Positions 7,972-16,535 of a stretch of 64,000 nucleotides of DNA are shown piece after piece. The notes under the pieces were generated by a model. That model was not told the origin of the DNA. It did not search any database and saw only the letters and a list, made by a program, of their open reading frames with translations. The DNA is taken from positions 1,550,001 through 1,614,000 of the forward strand of contig OY782679.1 in NCBI GenBank assembly GCA_963678055.1. The letters are read 5' to 3'. The position numbers and the translations under genes are program-made. Positions within the stretch are counted from its first letter, which is position 1. Each line of letters opens with the position of its first letter. This stretch comes from CAXXOK01 sp963678055 (GTDB lineage: Bacteria; Bacillota; Clostridia; Christensenellales; Aristaeellaceae).

Positions 7972-8954
7972 ACAATGCCGCTCCCTTCGCCTTCCGGGTC
8001 AGCCCGGCGCAGTATGCCCAGACTTAGCAGAATCAGTGCCATCATAACCAAGCTGAGCGCGCTGCCAAGATTCCAGTTGCCCTGAAACAGGAAGCGGTTT
8101 TCAATCAGATCGCCGAACATCATGGTGTTGCCACCGCCCAATATGCGGGGAATGAAAAACGTAGTGACCGACGGCATAAACACCATGGTAATCCCGGACA
8201 CGATACCGGGTATGCTTAAAGGGACCGTTACCGTCCAGAATGTGCGGGTTGGGTTAGCACCAAGGTCCTGGGCAGCTTCCAGCAAGCGGTAATCCATTTT
8301 GTTCAGGGATGTATAAATGGGGAAGACCATAAACGGCAGGAAGTTGTAGACCATACCAAGCAAAACGGCGGTGTTGTTGTACATGAGCTGCGCTTTGGGT
8401 AGCCCCAGCCACTGCAGCACCGTGTTAATCAGCCCGGAGTCCTCCAGTATCGACATCCAGGCGATGGTGCGCAGCAGAAAGTTCATCCACATAGGGATAA
8501 TGAACAGCACCACGAGTATCGCGCCATACTTCATATGGCGATCTGCCATAAAGTAGGCGGCCGGGTATCCGAGCACAAGGCAAATCACGGTGCACAGCAG
8601 CGCCATCCATAGTGAATACACCAAAATGCTGATATTGACCGTACCGCGCGTGATCAGCACGGCGTATTCGGGGCCCATTTCTTCATAGAGCTTATTTACG
8701 GTATAGTTGCTATCCCAGAAGTTCTTAAAATTATCTAAAGTAAACGCACCGGTTGCATCTGTAAGTGCATAGTAGGTGATCAGAATCACAGGAACAACGG
8801 TGAAAAGTATCATCCACAGCGTATACGGCGATGCGAAAAGAGAGCGCTTCATACCGCCGGAGCGGCGCGCGGACAGGAAAACCAGCGCAGCAAACCCCAG
8901 CACGATCACCGCAATACCGTCAATCATCCATATGCTCATCGTAGCACCGGGCAT
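7968..8954 (-). CDS. potB: spermidine/putrescine ABC transporter permease PotB, with extra N-terminal helix
   Basis: A 328-residue permease. The conserved part starts at about residue 35 (MKRSLFASPYTLWMILFTVVP) and contains the EAA loop EAAQDLGANPTRTFWTVTVPLS. The preceding 34 residues hold an additional hydrophobic segment (GIAVIVLGFAALVFL), not usual for PotB, making the protein longer than the 270-290 residues typical of the family. I keep the upstream ATG at 8954 because it forms a TAATG junction with potA and has GGAGA upstream; an internal ATG at 8852 has no good ribosome binding site. With PotC it forms the polyamine channel. Confidence 0.9.
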   Translation of the reverse strand: MPGATMSIWMIDGIAVIVLGFAALVFLSARRSGGMKRSLFASPYTLWMILFTVVPVILITYYALTDATGAFTLDNFKNFWDSNYTVNKLYEEMGPEYAVLITRGTVNISILVYSLWMALLCTVICLVLGYPAAYFMADRHMKYGAILVVLFIIPMWMNFLLRTIAWMSILEDSGLINTVLQWLGLPKAQLMYNNTAVLLGMVYNFLPFMVFPIYTSLNKMDYRLLEAAQDLGANPTRTFWTVTVPLSIPGIVSGITMVFMPSVTTFFIPRILGGGNTMMFGDLIENRFLFQGNWNLGSALSLVMMALILLSLGILRRADPEGEGSGIV

Positions 8955-10042
8955 TACTCGTTCTCTCCTTCAATGGAATCATCATCATCCTGCGTTTGTA
9001 GCATCGGTTTCATGATATGAATGTTGAAGGGAATCACCGTCAGCCCGACGCGCGAGCCCGCCTCTTGCATCACAGTGGAATGCACTTTGAAATCCAACTC
9101 GCCGACTTTGATTATCATTTCGTAGTGTACGCCCTTGAACAATACGCTTTCAACAACCCCAGTGATATGGCCGTCCTGCTCGGGTACGATGGTAATATCC
9201 TCCGGGCGAATGACGACATCAACCGGCTGATTGGAACCAAAACCCTTATCAACACAGGGGAAGTTATGCCCGGCAAAACGAACGAGCTTGTCTTCCAGCA
9301 TCGTCCCGGAATAGATATTGCTTTCGCCGATAAAATCGGCAACGAAGGCGTTGCTGGGCTCATCGTACACATCTTTGGGTGTGCCGATTTGCAGTATTTT
9401 GCCGTGGTTCATGACTACCACCGTATCGCTCATGGTCAGCGCTTCTTCCTGGTCATGGGTAACATACAAAAAAGTGATACCCAAAGTTTGCTGCATCCGC
9501 TTGAGCTCCAATTGCATTTCCTTGCGGAGCTTCAAGTCCAGCGCACCAAGCGGCTCATCCAGCAACAAGACCTGTGGCTCGTTAATCAATGCGCGAGCGA
9601 TGGCTATACGCTGCTGCTGACCGCCGGACAGTTGATCGACACGGCGCTTGCCGTAGCCTTTCAAATCGACCAAATCGAGCATCTTTGCAACGCGTTTTTT
9701 GATCTCAGCCTCCGGCACTTTGGCAATTCGCTGTCCAAAGGCAATGTTATCCTGCACATTCAGGTGGGGGAAGAGCGCGTACTTTTGAAATATGGTATTC
9801 ACCTTGCGTTTGTAGGGCGGTAAATTGGTGATATCCTTCCCTTCAAACAAAACTACGCCGTCCGTGGGGTTTTCAAAACCGCCAATAATGCGAAGCGTGG
9901 TTGTTTTCCCACATCCGCTGGGGCCGAGCAGCGTGACAAACTCGTTTCTGCGGATATAAAGGTTAATATTTTGCAGCACGAAGGTACCGTTGTACTCTTT
10001 AGCTATGTTTTTCAGGTCAATCAGGCGCACTTTCTCGGTCAT
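8954..10042 (-). CDS. potA: spermidine/putrescine ABC transporter ATP-binding protein
   Basis: A 362-residue ATPase of the PotA/CysA class. Walker A GPSGCGKTT, Q-loop, signature LSGGQQQRIAIARAL, Walker B LLLDEPLGALD and the H-loop THDQEEAL are intact; the last 120 residues form the TOBE-type regulatory domain (DVVIRPEDITIVPE). It follows the XRE-cupin regulator by 24 bases and overlaps potB by one base. It powers polyamine uptake through PotBC. Confidence 0.95.
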   Translation of the reverse strand: MTEKVRLIDLKNIAKEYNGTFVLQNINLYIRRNEFVTLLGPSGCGKTTTLRIIGGFENPTDGVVLFEGKDITNLPPYKRKVNTIFQKYALFPHLNVQDNIAFGQRIAKVPEAEIKKRVAKMLDLVDLKGYGKRRVDQLSGGQQQRIAIARALINEPQVLLLDEPLGALDLKLRKEMQLELKRMQQTLGITFLYVTHDQEEALTMSDTVVVMNHGKILQIGTPKDVYDEPSNAFVADFIGESNIYSGTMLEDKLVRFAGHNFPCVDKGFGSNQPVDVVIRPEDITIVPEQDGHITGVVESVLFKGVHYEMIIKVGELDFKVHSTVMQEAGSRVGLTVIPFNIHIMKPMLQTQDDDDSIEGENE

Positions 10043-10066
10043 GTGGCGGTCTCCTTATGCAATATA

Positions 10067-10609
10067 TTAGAAACTGGGCGGATTGCTGACCCAGATCACA
10101 CGCGCGGTACCTGTACCGATATTACGTAGTGTATGGGCCGAGGACGGGTGAATGCAAAAGCTTGCAGCTTTCTTGATGATATATTGGCGGCTCCCTACAC
10201 GCAGCATAACGCGCCCGGAGAGCACATAGCCGAACTCCTCGCCATCGTGCGGGGGAATCTCCATGCTTTCACCACCGGCTGCCAATTCCAGCAGAATTGG
10301 CTCCATCGCGTTCTTTTGTGCGCCGGGCACCAGCCAGGTGATTTGCCCGTGTTTTTCCTCATCGTCCGGCTTGGTGAACATATCCGCCTGGGTGAAGGCG
10401 ACCTTCTGGGGACTGTTATCGGTGAAAAAAGACTGGGGACTTGAACCCAAATTCTCCAGAATATCAATCAATGTCGCAATCGAAGGGGAAGTCAGGTCGC
10501 GTTCGACTTGGGAAATAAAGCCCTTGCTCAGCTCGCAGCGGGAAGCAAGTTCTTCCTGTGTCAGGTTTTTCTGCACGCGCAGTTCCCGTAGTTTTGCACC
10601 GATATTCAA
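10067..10609 (-). CDS. XRE-cupin transcriptional regulator of polyamine uptake
   Basis: A 180-residue regulator with an N-terminal XRE helix-turn-helix (LRELRVQKNLTQEELASRCE, then SKGFISQVERDLTSPSIATL) and a C-terminal cupin barrel (PHDGEEFGYVLSGRVMLRVG, ending in AHTLRNIGTGTARVIWVSNPP). This HTH-cupin layout is shared with PuuR-type polyamine regulators. Start is TTG 10609 with AAAGGA nine bases upstream. As first gene of potA-B-C-D it most likely senses a polyamine through the cupin and controls its own operon via the palindrome at 10631-10647. Confidence 0.88.
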   Translation of the reverse strand: MNIGAKLRELRVQKNLTQEELASRCELSKGFISQVERDLTSPSIATLIDILENLGSSPQSFFTDNSPQKVAFTQADMFTKPDDEEKHGQITWLVPGAQKNAMEPILLELAAGGESMEIPPHDGEEFGYVLSGRVMLRVGSRQYIIKKAASFCIHPSSAHTLRNIGTGTARVIWVSNPPSF

Positions 10610-10630
10610 AGTAAGTTCATCCTTTCGCCT

Positions 10631-10647
10631 GTTTAGTGTAACTAAAC
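10631..10647. promoter_or_regulatory. perfect 7-3-7 palindrome, predicted operator of the XRE-cupin regulator
   Basis: GTTTAGT-GTA-ACTAAAC, a perfect inverted repeat placed between the predicted -10 box and the start of the regulator gene. Position and symmetry fit an autoregulatory site for the dimeric XRE protein encoded next to it. Confidence 0.7.
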
Positions 10648-10657
10648 ATTGAAGCGT

Positions 10658-10692
10658 ACTATATTAAACCACATTTTCATTTTTTGTGTCAA
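10658..10692 (-). promoter_or_regulatory. promoter of the polyamine operon
   Basis: Minus strand TTGACA (10692-10687), 18 bases, TTTAAT (10668-10663). An alternative -10, TATAGT at 10663-10658, would give an overlong 23-base spacer. The palindrome lies just downstream. Confidence 0.65.
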
Positions 10693-10727
10693 TATTTCCA
10701 AAGGTGAAACTTGTGTATTTCTTGTAC

Positions 10728-10756
10728 TTGACACAAAATTCAACATGTCGTATGAT
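10728..10756 (+). promoter_or_regulatory. promoter of the TPP riboswitch-thiT transcript
   Basis: TTGACA (10728-10733), 17 bases, TATGAT (10751-10756); directly upstream of the riboswitch and divergent from the polyamine operon promoter. Confidence 0.8.
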
Positions 10757-10770
10757 GAGCGTGCGCAAAA

Positions 10771-10860
10771 GCGCAAGGGGTGCTGAGAAATCGGCTGAGA
10801 TCGGGCAATCGCCCGGGACCCTGGAACCTGATCCGGGTAATGCCGGCGTAGGAATCAATC
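10771..10860 (+). ncRNA. TPP riboswitch (THI element)
   Basis: The conserved THI-box elements occur in order: GGGGTGC at 10777-10783, GCTGAGA at 10794-10800, ACCCTGGAACCTGATCCGGG around 10818-10836, then TAATGCCGGCGTAGGAA. This is the thiamine pyrophosphate aptamer. It controls the thiamine transporter gene downstream; a terminator-like hairpin follows before the ribosome binding site, so ligand binding probably causes premature termination. Confidence 0.96.
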
Positions 10861-10873
10861 AGCATATTCTGAT

Positions 10874-10909
10874 TTCCCGCGTTGCATACCCGCAACGGCG
10901 GGAATTTTT
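10874..10909 (+). terminator. riboswitch expression-platform terminator
   Basis: TTCCCGC-GTTGC pairs with GCAAC-G-GCGGGAA (one bulged G, loop ATACCC), followed by five T. It ends seven bases before the GGAGG of thiT. Confidence 0.75.
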
Positions 10910-10927
10910 ATGTTTGGAGGAATCACA

Positions 10928-11515
10928 ATGAACTACACCCTTCGGAGAATTACGGAAACGGCTATCATGCTGGCTGTGGCAACTGTCCTCAGTCTGCTGC
11001 AATTTGCCGGACCCTGGGCACTTGGCGGCAGCATTACCGTATGCAGCATGCTGCCGATTATTCTGATCGCACATCGCTACGGTACCAAATGGGGCTTGCT
11101 TACAGCGCTTACCTATAGCCTGCTGCAGCTGCTGCTGGGTTTAAACAATATTCAGTACGCACCTAATGCAATTACAGCCGTCGGCATCATACTGCTTGAC
11201 TACGTGCTGGCATATGGTGTGCTAGGTTTTGCTGCTGCGTTTGATTCGGTTTTCAAGTCTAAGAAGACATCCTTCGTCGTAGGTGTTGTTGTGACCATGA
11301 TGCTGCGGTTTTTCTTCCACTTCTTAAGCGGCATTATCATCTGGGAAGCTCTTTGGCCCAATGAGCTTGGCTGGGCAAGCTGGATTTGGTCGATATCGTA
11401 CAATGGCTCCTACATGATCCCGGAAATTCTGATTACATTGGTTGTTGGTATTTTGCTGTATAAACCGCTGGAATCCTATTTTCAGAGAAGCACACCGCCG
11501 ATCAAAACGGTATAA
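10928..11515 (+). CDS. thiT: energy-coupled thiamine transporter substrate-binding subunit ThiT
   Basis: A 195-residue membrane protein with six predicted helices, the S component of an ECF thiamine transporter. LRRITETAIMLAVATVLSLL at the start, GGSITVCSMLPIILIAHRYG, and the C-terminal half with FFHFLSGIIIWEALWP and SYNGSYMIPEI match ThiT, whose aromatic residues bind thiamine. I use ATG 10928 (GGAGG seven bases upstream) rather than an in-frame ATG 18 bases earlier that overlaps the RBS. The TPP riboswitch immediately upstream independently supports thiamine as substrate. The shared ECF energising module is not in the window. Confidence 0.96.
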   Translation: MNYTLRRITETAIMLAVATVLSLLQFAGPWALGGSITVCSMLPIILIAHRYGTKWGLLTALTYSLLQLLLGLNNIQYAPNAITAVGIILLDYVLAYGVLGFAAAFDSVFKSKKTSFVVGVVVTMMLRFFFHFLSGIIIWEALWPNELGWASWIWSISYNGSYMIPEILITLVVGILLYKPLESYFQRSTPPIKTV

Positions 11516-11536
11516 CGTTTCTGATATTTCCACATA

Positions 11537-11566
11537 CAAAAAAACCGCCGCATAGCGGCGGTTTTT
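11537..11566. terminator. bidirectional terminator between thiT and hflC
   Basis: AAAACCGCCGC-ATA-GCGGCGGTTTT, flanked by an A-run and a T-run, so it can serve both convergent genes. Confidence 0.88.
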
Positions 11567-11575
11567 GTATTGCGA

Positions 11576-12601
11576 TTAGTTTTCGGGTGTTTCCGTAATG
11601 TAGCTCAGCAGATCAGCCCACAGGGGATGATTCTGATCCAGCACCAAGGTAGCATTTTCGTTGATTGACATCTCCAATGCTTGCAAGGAACGCCAGAAGC
11701 TATAGAATTCAACATCCGCGCTGTATGCCGAGGCATAGATGCGCATGGATTCTGCCTGTGCATCGGCGCGTACGGAACCGGCTTCGGTTACAGCATCGGC
11801 CTGAATCTGCCGTGCCTGCAAGTCGGTAGCGGACAATGCCTTGCGGTACTCTTCTTCACCTTCACTGCGCAGCTGCTGGGCGACCTTAGCGCGGTCAGCC
11901 TGCATGCGGGCGTAGGTGGATTCGAGGTTGGCCATAGGCAGGATGGTACGGTGCACCTGAATGTCTTTGATTTCGATACCGCGCGATGCCATATCCTGAT
12001 TGAGCTGTTTAAGCCCCTTGCTCAGGGCGGCGTTGAGCATATCTTTGTTCGAAACAAAGTCTTCGGCTACCAGGCGGTTGATGGCCTGTACGATAACCGG
12101 ATGAATCAGGTTATCCAGTTGATTTTCCGCAGCGATCATGCTGCCAAGTTTTAACGAAAACAGCGCCGGGTCGGCAATGTACCACTGTGCGTAGGTTTGG
12201 ATGTAGTACTGCTTCTTTTCGGACGTGTTGACGATTTCAGAATCACTGATGTAAGTGTACAGCCTGGATGAATAAGTTTCCACATTGTCAACGAAAGGAA
12301 GCTTAAATTGCAGGCCACTGCCGACAACAACCTTCACATCTTCATCGAAGGGGATTTCATCTTGCAGCAGCTCGCCGTAGCGGTCGTGGAAATCGTTATC
12401 ACGGTTGATGACGATGCGTTTAATGACACCAAAACGGGTGACAACACTCTGCTCGGCTTCACCAACGACAAATGTGCTTTGGCTAATCAGAATCGCCAGC
12501 ACCACAAGGAAGATGGCCAAACCGATAATTTTGTTGCGGGAACGCTTGAAGAATGCGTTAAACTCCGCACTTGCGTAGTTTACAGGACGCTGTTTATCCA
12601 T
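11576..12601 (-). CDS. hflC: SPFH-domain membrane protein HflC
   Basis: A 341-residue SPFH/prohibitin-family protein with one N-terminal transmembrane helix (IGLAIFLVVLAILI, about residues 26-42) followed by the SPFH domain (VVGEAEQSVVTRFGVIKRIV) and an alanine-rich coiled coil (YRKALSATDLQARQIQADAV). With HflK it forms a membrane cage that in E. coli encloses and restrains the FtsH protease. Its ATG overlaps the hflK stop by one base (TAATG), fitting a stoichiometric complex. FtsH itself is not in the window. Confidence 0.92.
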   Translation of the reverse strand: MDKQRPVNYASAEFNAFFKRSRNKIIGLAIFLVVLAILISQSTFVVGEAEQSVVTRFGVIKRIVINRDNDFHDRYGELLQDEIPFDEDVKVVVGSGLQFKLPFVDNVETYSSRLYTYISDSEIVNTSEKKQYYIQTYAQWYIADPALFSLKLGSMIAAENQLDNLIHPVIVQAINRLVAEDFVSNKDMLNAALSKGLKQLNQDMASRGIEIKDIQVHRTILPMANLESTYARMQADRAKVAQQLRSEGEEEYRKALSATDLQARQIQADAVTEAGSVRADAQAESMRIYASAYSADVEFYSFWRSLQALEMSINENATLVLDQNHPLWADLLSYITETPEN

Positions 12602-13578
12602 TAGTTCCCACCTCCTTCAACGGCAGATACGTTAGTAACAGTACCCGCTCCTGCTTCATCCAGATCTAAAATCTTGATGACGTCACTGGTGTTATCGGCA
12701 ACGATGATTTTACCGCTGCTTTGCAGTATGCTTTCCAGCGTGTCGATCAGCAAGCGTTTGCGCGTGACATCGGGCGCGAGTTTGTACTCGGCAAGAACCG
12801 CGCTAAACACGGCCGTATCGCTGTTAGCCTGGGCGACGACTTCTGCCTTGAACGCTTCGGCCTGCTTCACGGTTTCATACGCGGTAGAACGGGCTTTGGG
12901 CAGAATTTCGTTTGAGTAGCGCTCGGCTTCATCCAAACGCTTGGTTTTTTCGTTCTTGGCATTGTTTACATCTTCGTATGCCGCGGATACTTCCATGGGC
13001 ACGGAAATGTTTTGAATGCGAACATCGTTGATTTTCACGCCCATCGCATAGGTATCGATCAACGCCTGGAAATCCGGCAGCACTTGCAGCTCGATTTCCT
13101 CCTTGTTGAGCAATGCGTCATCCAACGGTCTGTTTTGAATGTTGCGGCGGATAACGGCCTCAAACGCGATTTGCAGCGTGCCTTCGGGATCATCAATATC
13201 AAAATGATATTGTTTCACGTCACGAATGGTGTACTGGTAAATCGCCTCGATGGATACGATGGAGTTGTCATTGGTGAGCATTACGCTTTCGTCGGTCTCG
13301 TCAGAATACTGCGCGGCTCTGCCAGCGGACCCCGATCTGGTCGTACGAAACCCGTACTCCACCGTATGGATGGTTGTTACGCTTTCGCTGATGATATCTT
13401 GCACAAAAGGCATGTGCCAGTATAATCCGGGTCCGTTTTGATCCGTTACACGGCCAAAGGTCAGAACCAAGGCTTGTTCACCCTGTCCGACTCTGTAAAA
13501 TCCGGTGGCTGCGACGATTAAGACGAGTACAATCAAGACGCCAACAATCACCAGCCCCGGTTTAGGTGCTTTCCGCAT
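12601..13578 (-). CDS. hflK: SPFH-domain membrane protein HflK
   Basis: A 325-residue partner of HflC: N-terminal helix (GLVIVGVLIVLVLIVAATGF), SPFH core beginning VGQGEQALVLTFGRV, and a coiled-coil region (NAKNEKTKRLDEAERYSNEI). ATG 13578 is chosen because AAAGGAG precedes it; in-frame codons further upstream lie in the promoter region. It lacks the long glycine-rich N-terminal tail of the proteobacterial HflK. Expressed with hflC, 100 bases downstream of the histidine kinase gene on the same strand. Confidence 0.9.
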   Translation of the reverse strand: MRKAPKPGLVIVGVLIVLVLIVAATGFYRVGQGEQALVLTFGRVTDQNGPGLYWHMPFVQDIISESVTTIHTVEYGFRTTRSGSAGRAAQYSDETDESVMLTNDNSIVSIEAIYQYTIRDVKQYHFDIDDPEGTLQIAFEAVIRRNIQNRPLDDALLNKEEIELQVLPDFQALIDTYAMGVKINDVRIQNISVPMEVSAAYEDVNNAKNEKTKRLDEAERYSNEILPKARSTAYETVKQAEAFKAEVVAQANSDTAVFSAVLAEYKLAPDVTRKRLLIDTLESILQSSGKIIVADNTSDVIKILDLDEAGAGTVTNVSAVEGGGN

Positions 13579-13684
13579 AGAATATCTCCTTTCATAAACG
13601 GTATAGTACCAGCATATCACAGTTTGAAACAAACCGATAGGGGAGCGTTCTCTAAACCGTCAAATCCTGTTTTAAAACCACAAT

Positions 13685-15097
13685 TCAGGCGTTATCCGCC
13701 ACAAGTGGCAGGCGCACATAGAAGGTTGTGCCGACATCGACTTTGCTGCGCACGGTGATTGTACCACCATGAGCAACCACAATAATGCGCGCAATGGACA
13801 GCCCGAGGCCGTGGCCGCCGTTTTGCACCTTGCGTGCGTTATCGCTGCGGTAAAAACGGTCAAATATTCGGCTGAGTTCTTCTTTGGTCACACCCTGACC
13901 GGTATCCTGCACGGCAAATACACAGTCCTTTTCTTCCACTTTCATGGAAATGGTTATCCGGCCACCAGACGGCGTATATTTGATGGCATTGTCAACCAAA
14001 ATACGCAAAAGCTGCTTGAGCATGCCTTTGTCGCCGTTGATCATGCAATGCTGGTCGGCTTTCATTTCAAACTTGTGCATAGCCGACAATAGCTGTGCGT
14101 CACGGAAAACCGTAAATATGATCTCTGTCGGGTCAAAATGCTCCATTTCCAAAAGCAGGGACTTTTTATCATGCCGGGCGAGAAACAATAGCCGTTCTAC
14201 CAGTTCCTTCATGGATGCCGTTTCCTGGGTAATCGCCGTAATGCCTTCATCCAGTACCGAGGTATCGGTCTTGCCCCAGCGTTCCAGCATGTTGGCATAG
14301 CCTTGAATTACGGCAATCGGCGTGCGAAGCTCATGCGATGCATCGCTGACGAACTGCTTTTGGCTGTTATAGCTGCGTTCGATACGATCCAGCATTTTAT
14401 TAATCACGGCTGCCAGATCTTTGAATTCGTTTTTTGTGCCCGCCAGATTGATGCGGTCGGACAAATTGTTTGCGCTCATCTTTTCGGCAGCGGCCGTCAT
14501 ATCGGCAATAGGGCGCAGCACGTGCCGGTTCAGGCGGCGGCGATGCCGCAGGAAATACAGTATTCGAATCAAATCTGCTCCAAGCAAAGCAAGCAGGGAC
14601 AGTAGATAGACATGCACCCTGTCTTGCAGATCAAACACGACAACCAATCCGCCACCGGCGGTACTGCGATACAGCGGCAGCTGCGTAAAACCGGAGTTAA
14701 ACAGCTGCCCGACTGTGAGTGTAACGCGGTCGACTATGCCGTTAAAATCATCCGTGAAGGGCGCATCTTTGTAATACGCCTCCATAACAGGCAGCCGAAT
14801 CAACTGCTCCTGCGTGTAGGCGCCGTCTTGTTCCGGCGTCATTGCTTCAACCGTATCCATGGTGCGGGTCATGCCGGGGACCTGAGCAATGGAAAACACA
14901 ACCGTAAACAGAAACGCAATCAATAGTATGGTACGCATTAACTGTATGCTGGAGTGTACGGCAATGCGCAGGGTCAGTGAAAAGCGAAGGGTGCTGAACA
15001 ACCTGCTGAGCAGTGTGCCGATATAGCGAAAAAACCGGAGTATAAAATTCGGTTTCTTCGGCTGATTAGTTTTCGTTTTCTTATTCGAAGGTTTCAT
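13685..15097 (-). CDS. membrane sensor histidine kinase, OmpR-partner type
   Basis: A 470-residue kinase. A basic cytoplasmic N terminus is followed by a transmembrane helix near 53-75, an extracytoplasmic domain of about 85 residues, a second helix near 160-185, a HAMP linker (RPIADMTAAAEKMS), the HisKA box FVSDASHELRTPIAVI with phospho-acceptor His near residue 255, and an ATPase domain with N-box DNAIKYTP, G1 DTGQGV and G2 GHGLGLSIAR. The ATG at 15097 overlaps the end of the response regulator gene by 17 bases; a TTG 18 bases earlier is possible. Signal unknown. Partner is the regulator encoded just upstream. Confidence 0.92.
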   Translation of the reverse strand: MKPSNKKTKTNQPKKPNFILRFFRYIGTLLSRLFSTLRFSLTLRIAVHSSIQLMRTILLIAFLFTVVFSIAQVPGMTRTMDTVEAMTPEQDGAYTQEQLIRLPVMEAYYKDAPFTDDFNGIVDRVTLTVGQLFNSGFTQLPLYRSTAGGGLVVVFDLQDRVHVYLLSLLALLGADLIRILYFLRHRRRLNRHVLRPIADMTAAAEKMSANNLSDRINLAGTKNEFKDLAAVINKMLDRIERSYNSQKQFVSDASHELRTPIAVIQGYANMLERWGKTDTSVLDEGITAITQETASMKELVERLLFLARHDKKSLLLEMEHFDPTEIIFTVFRDAQLLSAMHKFEMKADQHCMINGDKGMLKQLLRILVDNAIKYTPSGGRITISMKVEEKDCVFAVQDTGQGVTKEELSRIFDRFYRSDNARKVQNGGHGLGLSIARIIVVAHGGTITVRSKVDVGTTFYVRLPLVADNA

Positions 15098-15770
15098 ATT
15101 TGAACATATAGCCAACCGAACGGATGGTATGTATGATTTTCACGCCGAATTTATCGTCAATCTTCTGGCGCAGATAGCGCACATACACGTCGACGATATT
15201 GGTATCCCCGGCAAAATCATATCCCCATACGTTCAGCAGCAAATCGTCGCGGGTGACGGCCGTACGGTCGTTCATCCACAGGTAATGGAGCAGATCAAAT
15301 TCCTTTTTAGTCAGTGAAATCGGCTGATCGTCATAGCACACGGAGTAGCTTGCAGCATTTAAGTACAGTTTGCCTGCATGCAGTTCGCTGGCAGTATGGC
15401 CCTGATCTAGCCGGGTCTTCTTCAGGCAGACGCGAATGCGCGCCAGCAATTCTTCAATGGCAAAGGGCTTGGTAATGTAGTCATCCGCGCCCATATCCAG
15501 CCCCATCACCTTGTCGGAAACATCGTCCTTGGCGGTGAGCATGATAATGGGGATGTCGCTGTTTTGGCGCAAGCGACGGCAGACTTCGATACCGGACAGT
15601 TCCGGCAGCATCAAGTCCAAAATCAGAAGATCCGGCTTCCAGCTGTCGCACAGGGCAAGCCCTGTGCGACCGTCGTGCGCTGCCTGGACCTCGTACCCTT
15701 CATGGGTGAGTTCTAGTTCAATAAAGCGCGCAATCTTCTTTTCGTCTTCAATAATCAATATCTTGCTCAT
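15081..15770 (-). CDS. OmpR/PhoB family response regulator
   Basis: A 229-residue regulator: receiver domain with acidic pair IIEDE, phospho-acceptor Asp 52 in LLILDLMLP, Thr in IIMLTAKD, Lys in YITKPF; then a winged-helix DNA-binding domain ending in TIRSVGYMFKYE. Lies 16 bases after the DUF4342 gene and overlaps the kinase gene, so the three form an operon. An 11-bp direct repeat about 95 bases upstream of the operon (16501-16522) is a candidate binding site. Confidence 0.94.
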   Translation of the reverse strand: MSKILIIEDEKKIARFIELELTHEGYEVQAAHDGRTGLALCDSWKPDLLILDLMLPELSGIEVCRRLRQNSDIPIIMLTAKDDVSDKVMGLDMGADDYITKPFAIEELLARIRVCLKKTRLDQGHTASELHAGKLYLNAASYSVCYDDQPISLTKKEFDLLHYLWMNDRTAVTRDDLLLNVWGYDFAGDTNIVDVYVRYLRQKIDDKFGVKIIHTIRSVGYMFKYETFE

Positions 15771-15785
15771 GGGTGCTCCCTCCGG

Positions 15786-16406
15786 TTAGCCGATGCTGGC
15801 CTCGTGGTATCCGTCATCGTCTTCCTTGATGGTATATTCACCGTCTTCCGGCAGTTCTACATCCACAGGTTTGGTGCCGCTGGCAGGCGATTCGTTGCGG
15901 GTTTCTTTCACTTCCGGGACTTCGGACTGCATCTCTTCATCGTCCTTGGCAGATTCACGGATAATGTTATCCACCGTTTGTTTAATGTTTTCTCCCGCGT
16001 GTTTGATGTTTTGCTCCAAAGAGACATCCTCAAACTCTTTGCTCCGGCGGTCAATACGAATGTGATAGCCCATCACCAGTGCAAATAGCATGCCCACGAT
16101 GACAACCCACGGCGCAAACAACAGTGCGAAGATCATAAACAGGGCGGACAGATTGAGGATCACAATGTTTTCTTTGCTGATCTTCAGCCGCAGACGATAG
16201 AGAATGTAGAAGATGTTACGGTTTCTGCCTCTGCCGGTCGTGCTGGTCTTGGTTTCGTGTTCCCGAATTTTGCCGTTCTTTTCAAGATCGAGCAGTGCCT
16301 GGGTCAGGCTGCCGTTATGATACTTAAGAATGGAAACGGCCTCGTTGTAGGTCAGTCCGCTCTTGCGGCGGATGATATCAATGTCTTGTATGGTGTATTT
16401 AGCCAT
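15786..16406 (-). CDS. DUF4342-type membrane protein
   Basis: A 206-residue protein. The first 50 residues (SGLTYNEAVSILKYHNGSLT, QALLDLEKNGKI) form a UBA/TS-N-like three-helix domain as in DUF4342 proteins. A basic stretch follows, then one or two close membrane segments (VILNLSALFMIFALLFAPWV and VIVGMLFALVMGYHI), an amphipathic helix, and an acidic disordered tail. ATG 16406 is chosen because AAAGGAG lies upstream. First gene of an operon with the response regulator and kinase, so it may act in, or be the output of, that signalling pathway. No biochemical role is known to me. Confidence 0.75.
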   Translation of the reverse strand: MAKYTIQDIDIIRRKSGLTYNEAVSILKYHNGSLTQALLDLEKNGKIREHETKTSTTGRGRNRNIFYILYRLRLKISKENIVILNLSALFMIFALLFAPWVVIVGMLFALVMGYHIRIDRRSKEFEDVSLEQNIKHAGENIKQTVDNIIRESAKDDEEMQSEVPEVKETRNESPASGTKPVDVELPEDGEYTIKEDDDGYHEASIG

Positions 16407-16500
16407 GTTCAACTCTCCTTTGTTGGTGTTTGTATTGGTACTGTGAACCGATATCATCGTACCATACGCACCATGGCGTTGCTTGAGAATACCCTAACGC

Positions 16501-16522
16501 TTTGATGAGAATTTCATGAGGA
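16501..16522. promoter_or_regulatory. 11-bp direct repeat, candidate response-regulator box
   Basis: TTTGATGAGAA (16501-16511) followed immediately by TTTCATGAGGA (16512-16522). Tandem half-sites at 11-bp spacing are the standard recognition pattern of OmpR/PhoB-family regulators, and the operon downstream encodes one. Confidence 0.45.
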
Positions 16523-16535
16523 TTTATAAAGCATA

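Noticed and set aside
9017..9823. Long open frame on the plus strand (268 codons) opposite potA
   Set aside because: It mirrors the codon pattern of potA on the other strand, has no ribosome site and no recognisable protein motifs.
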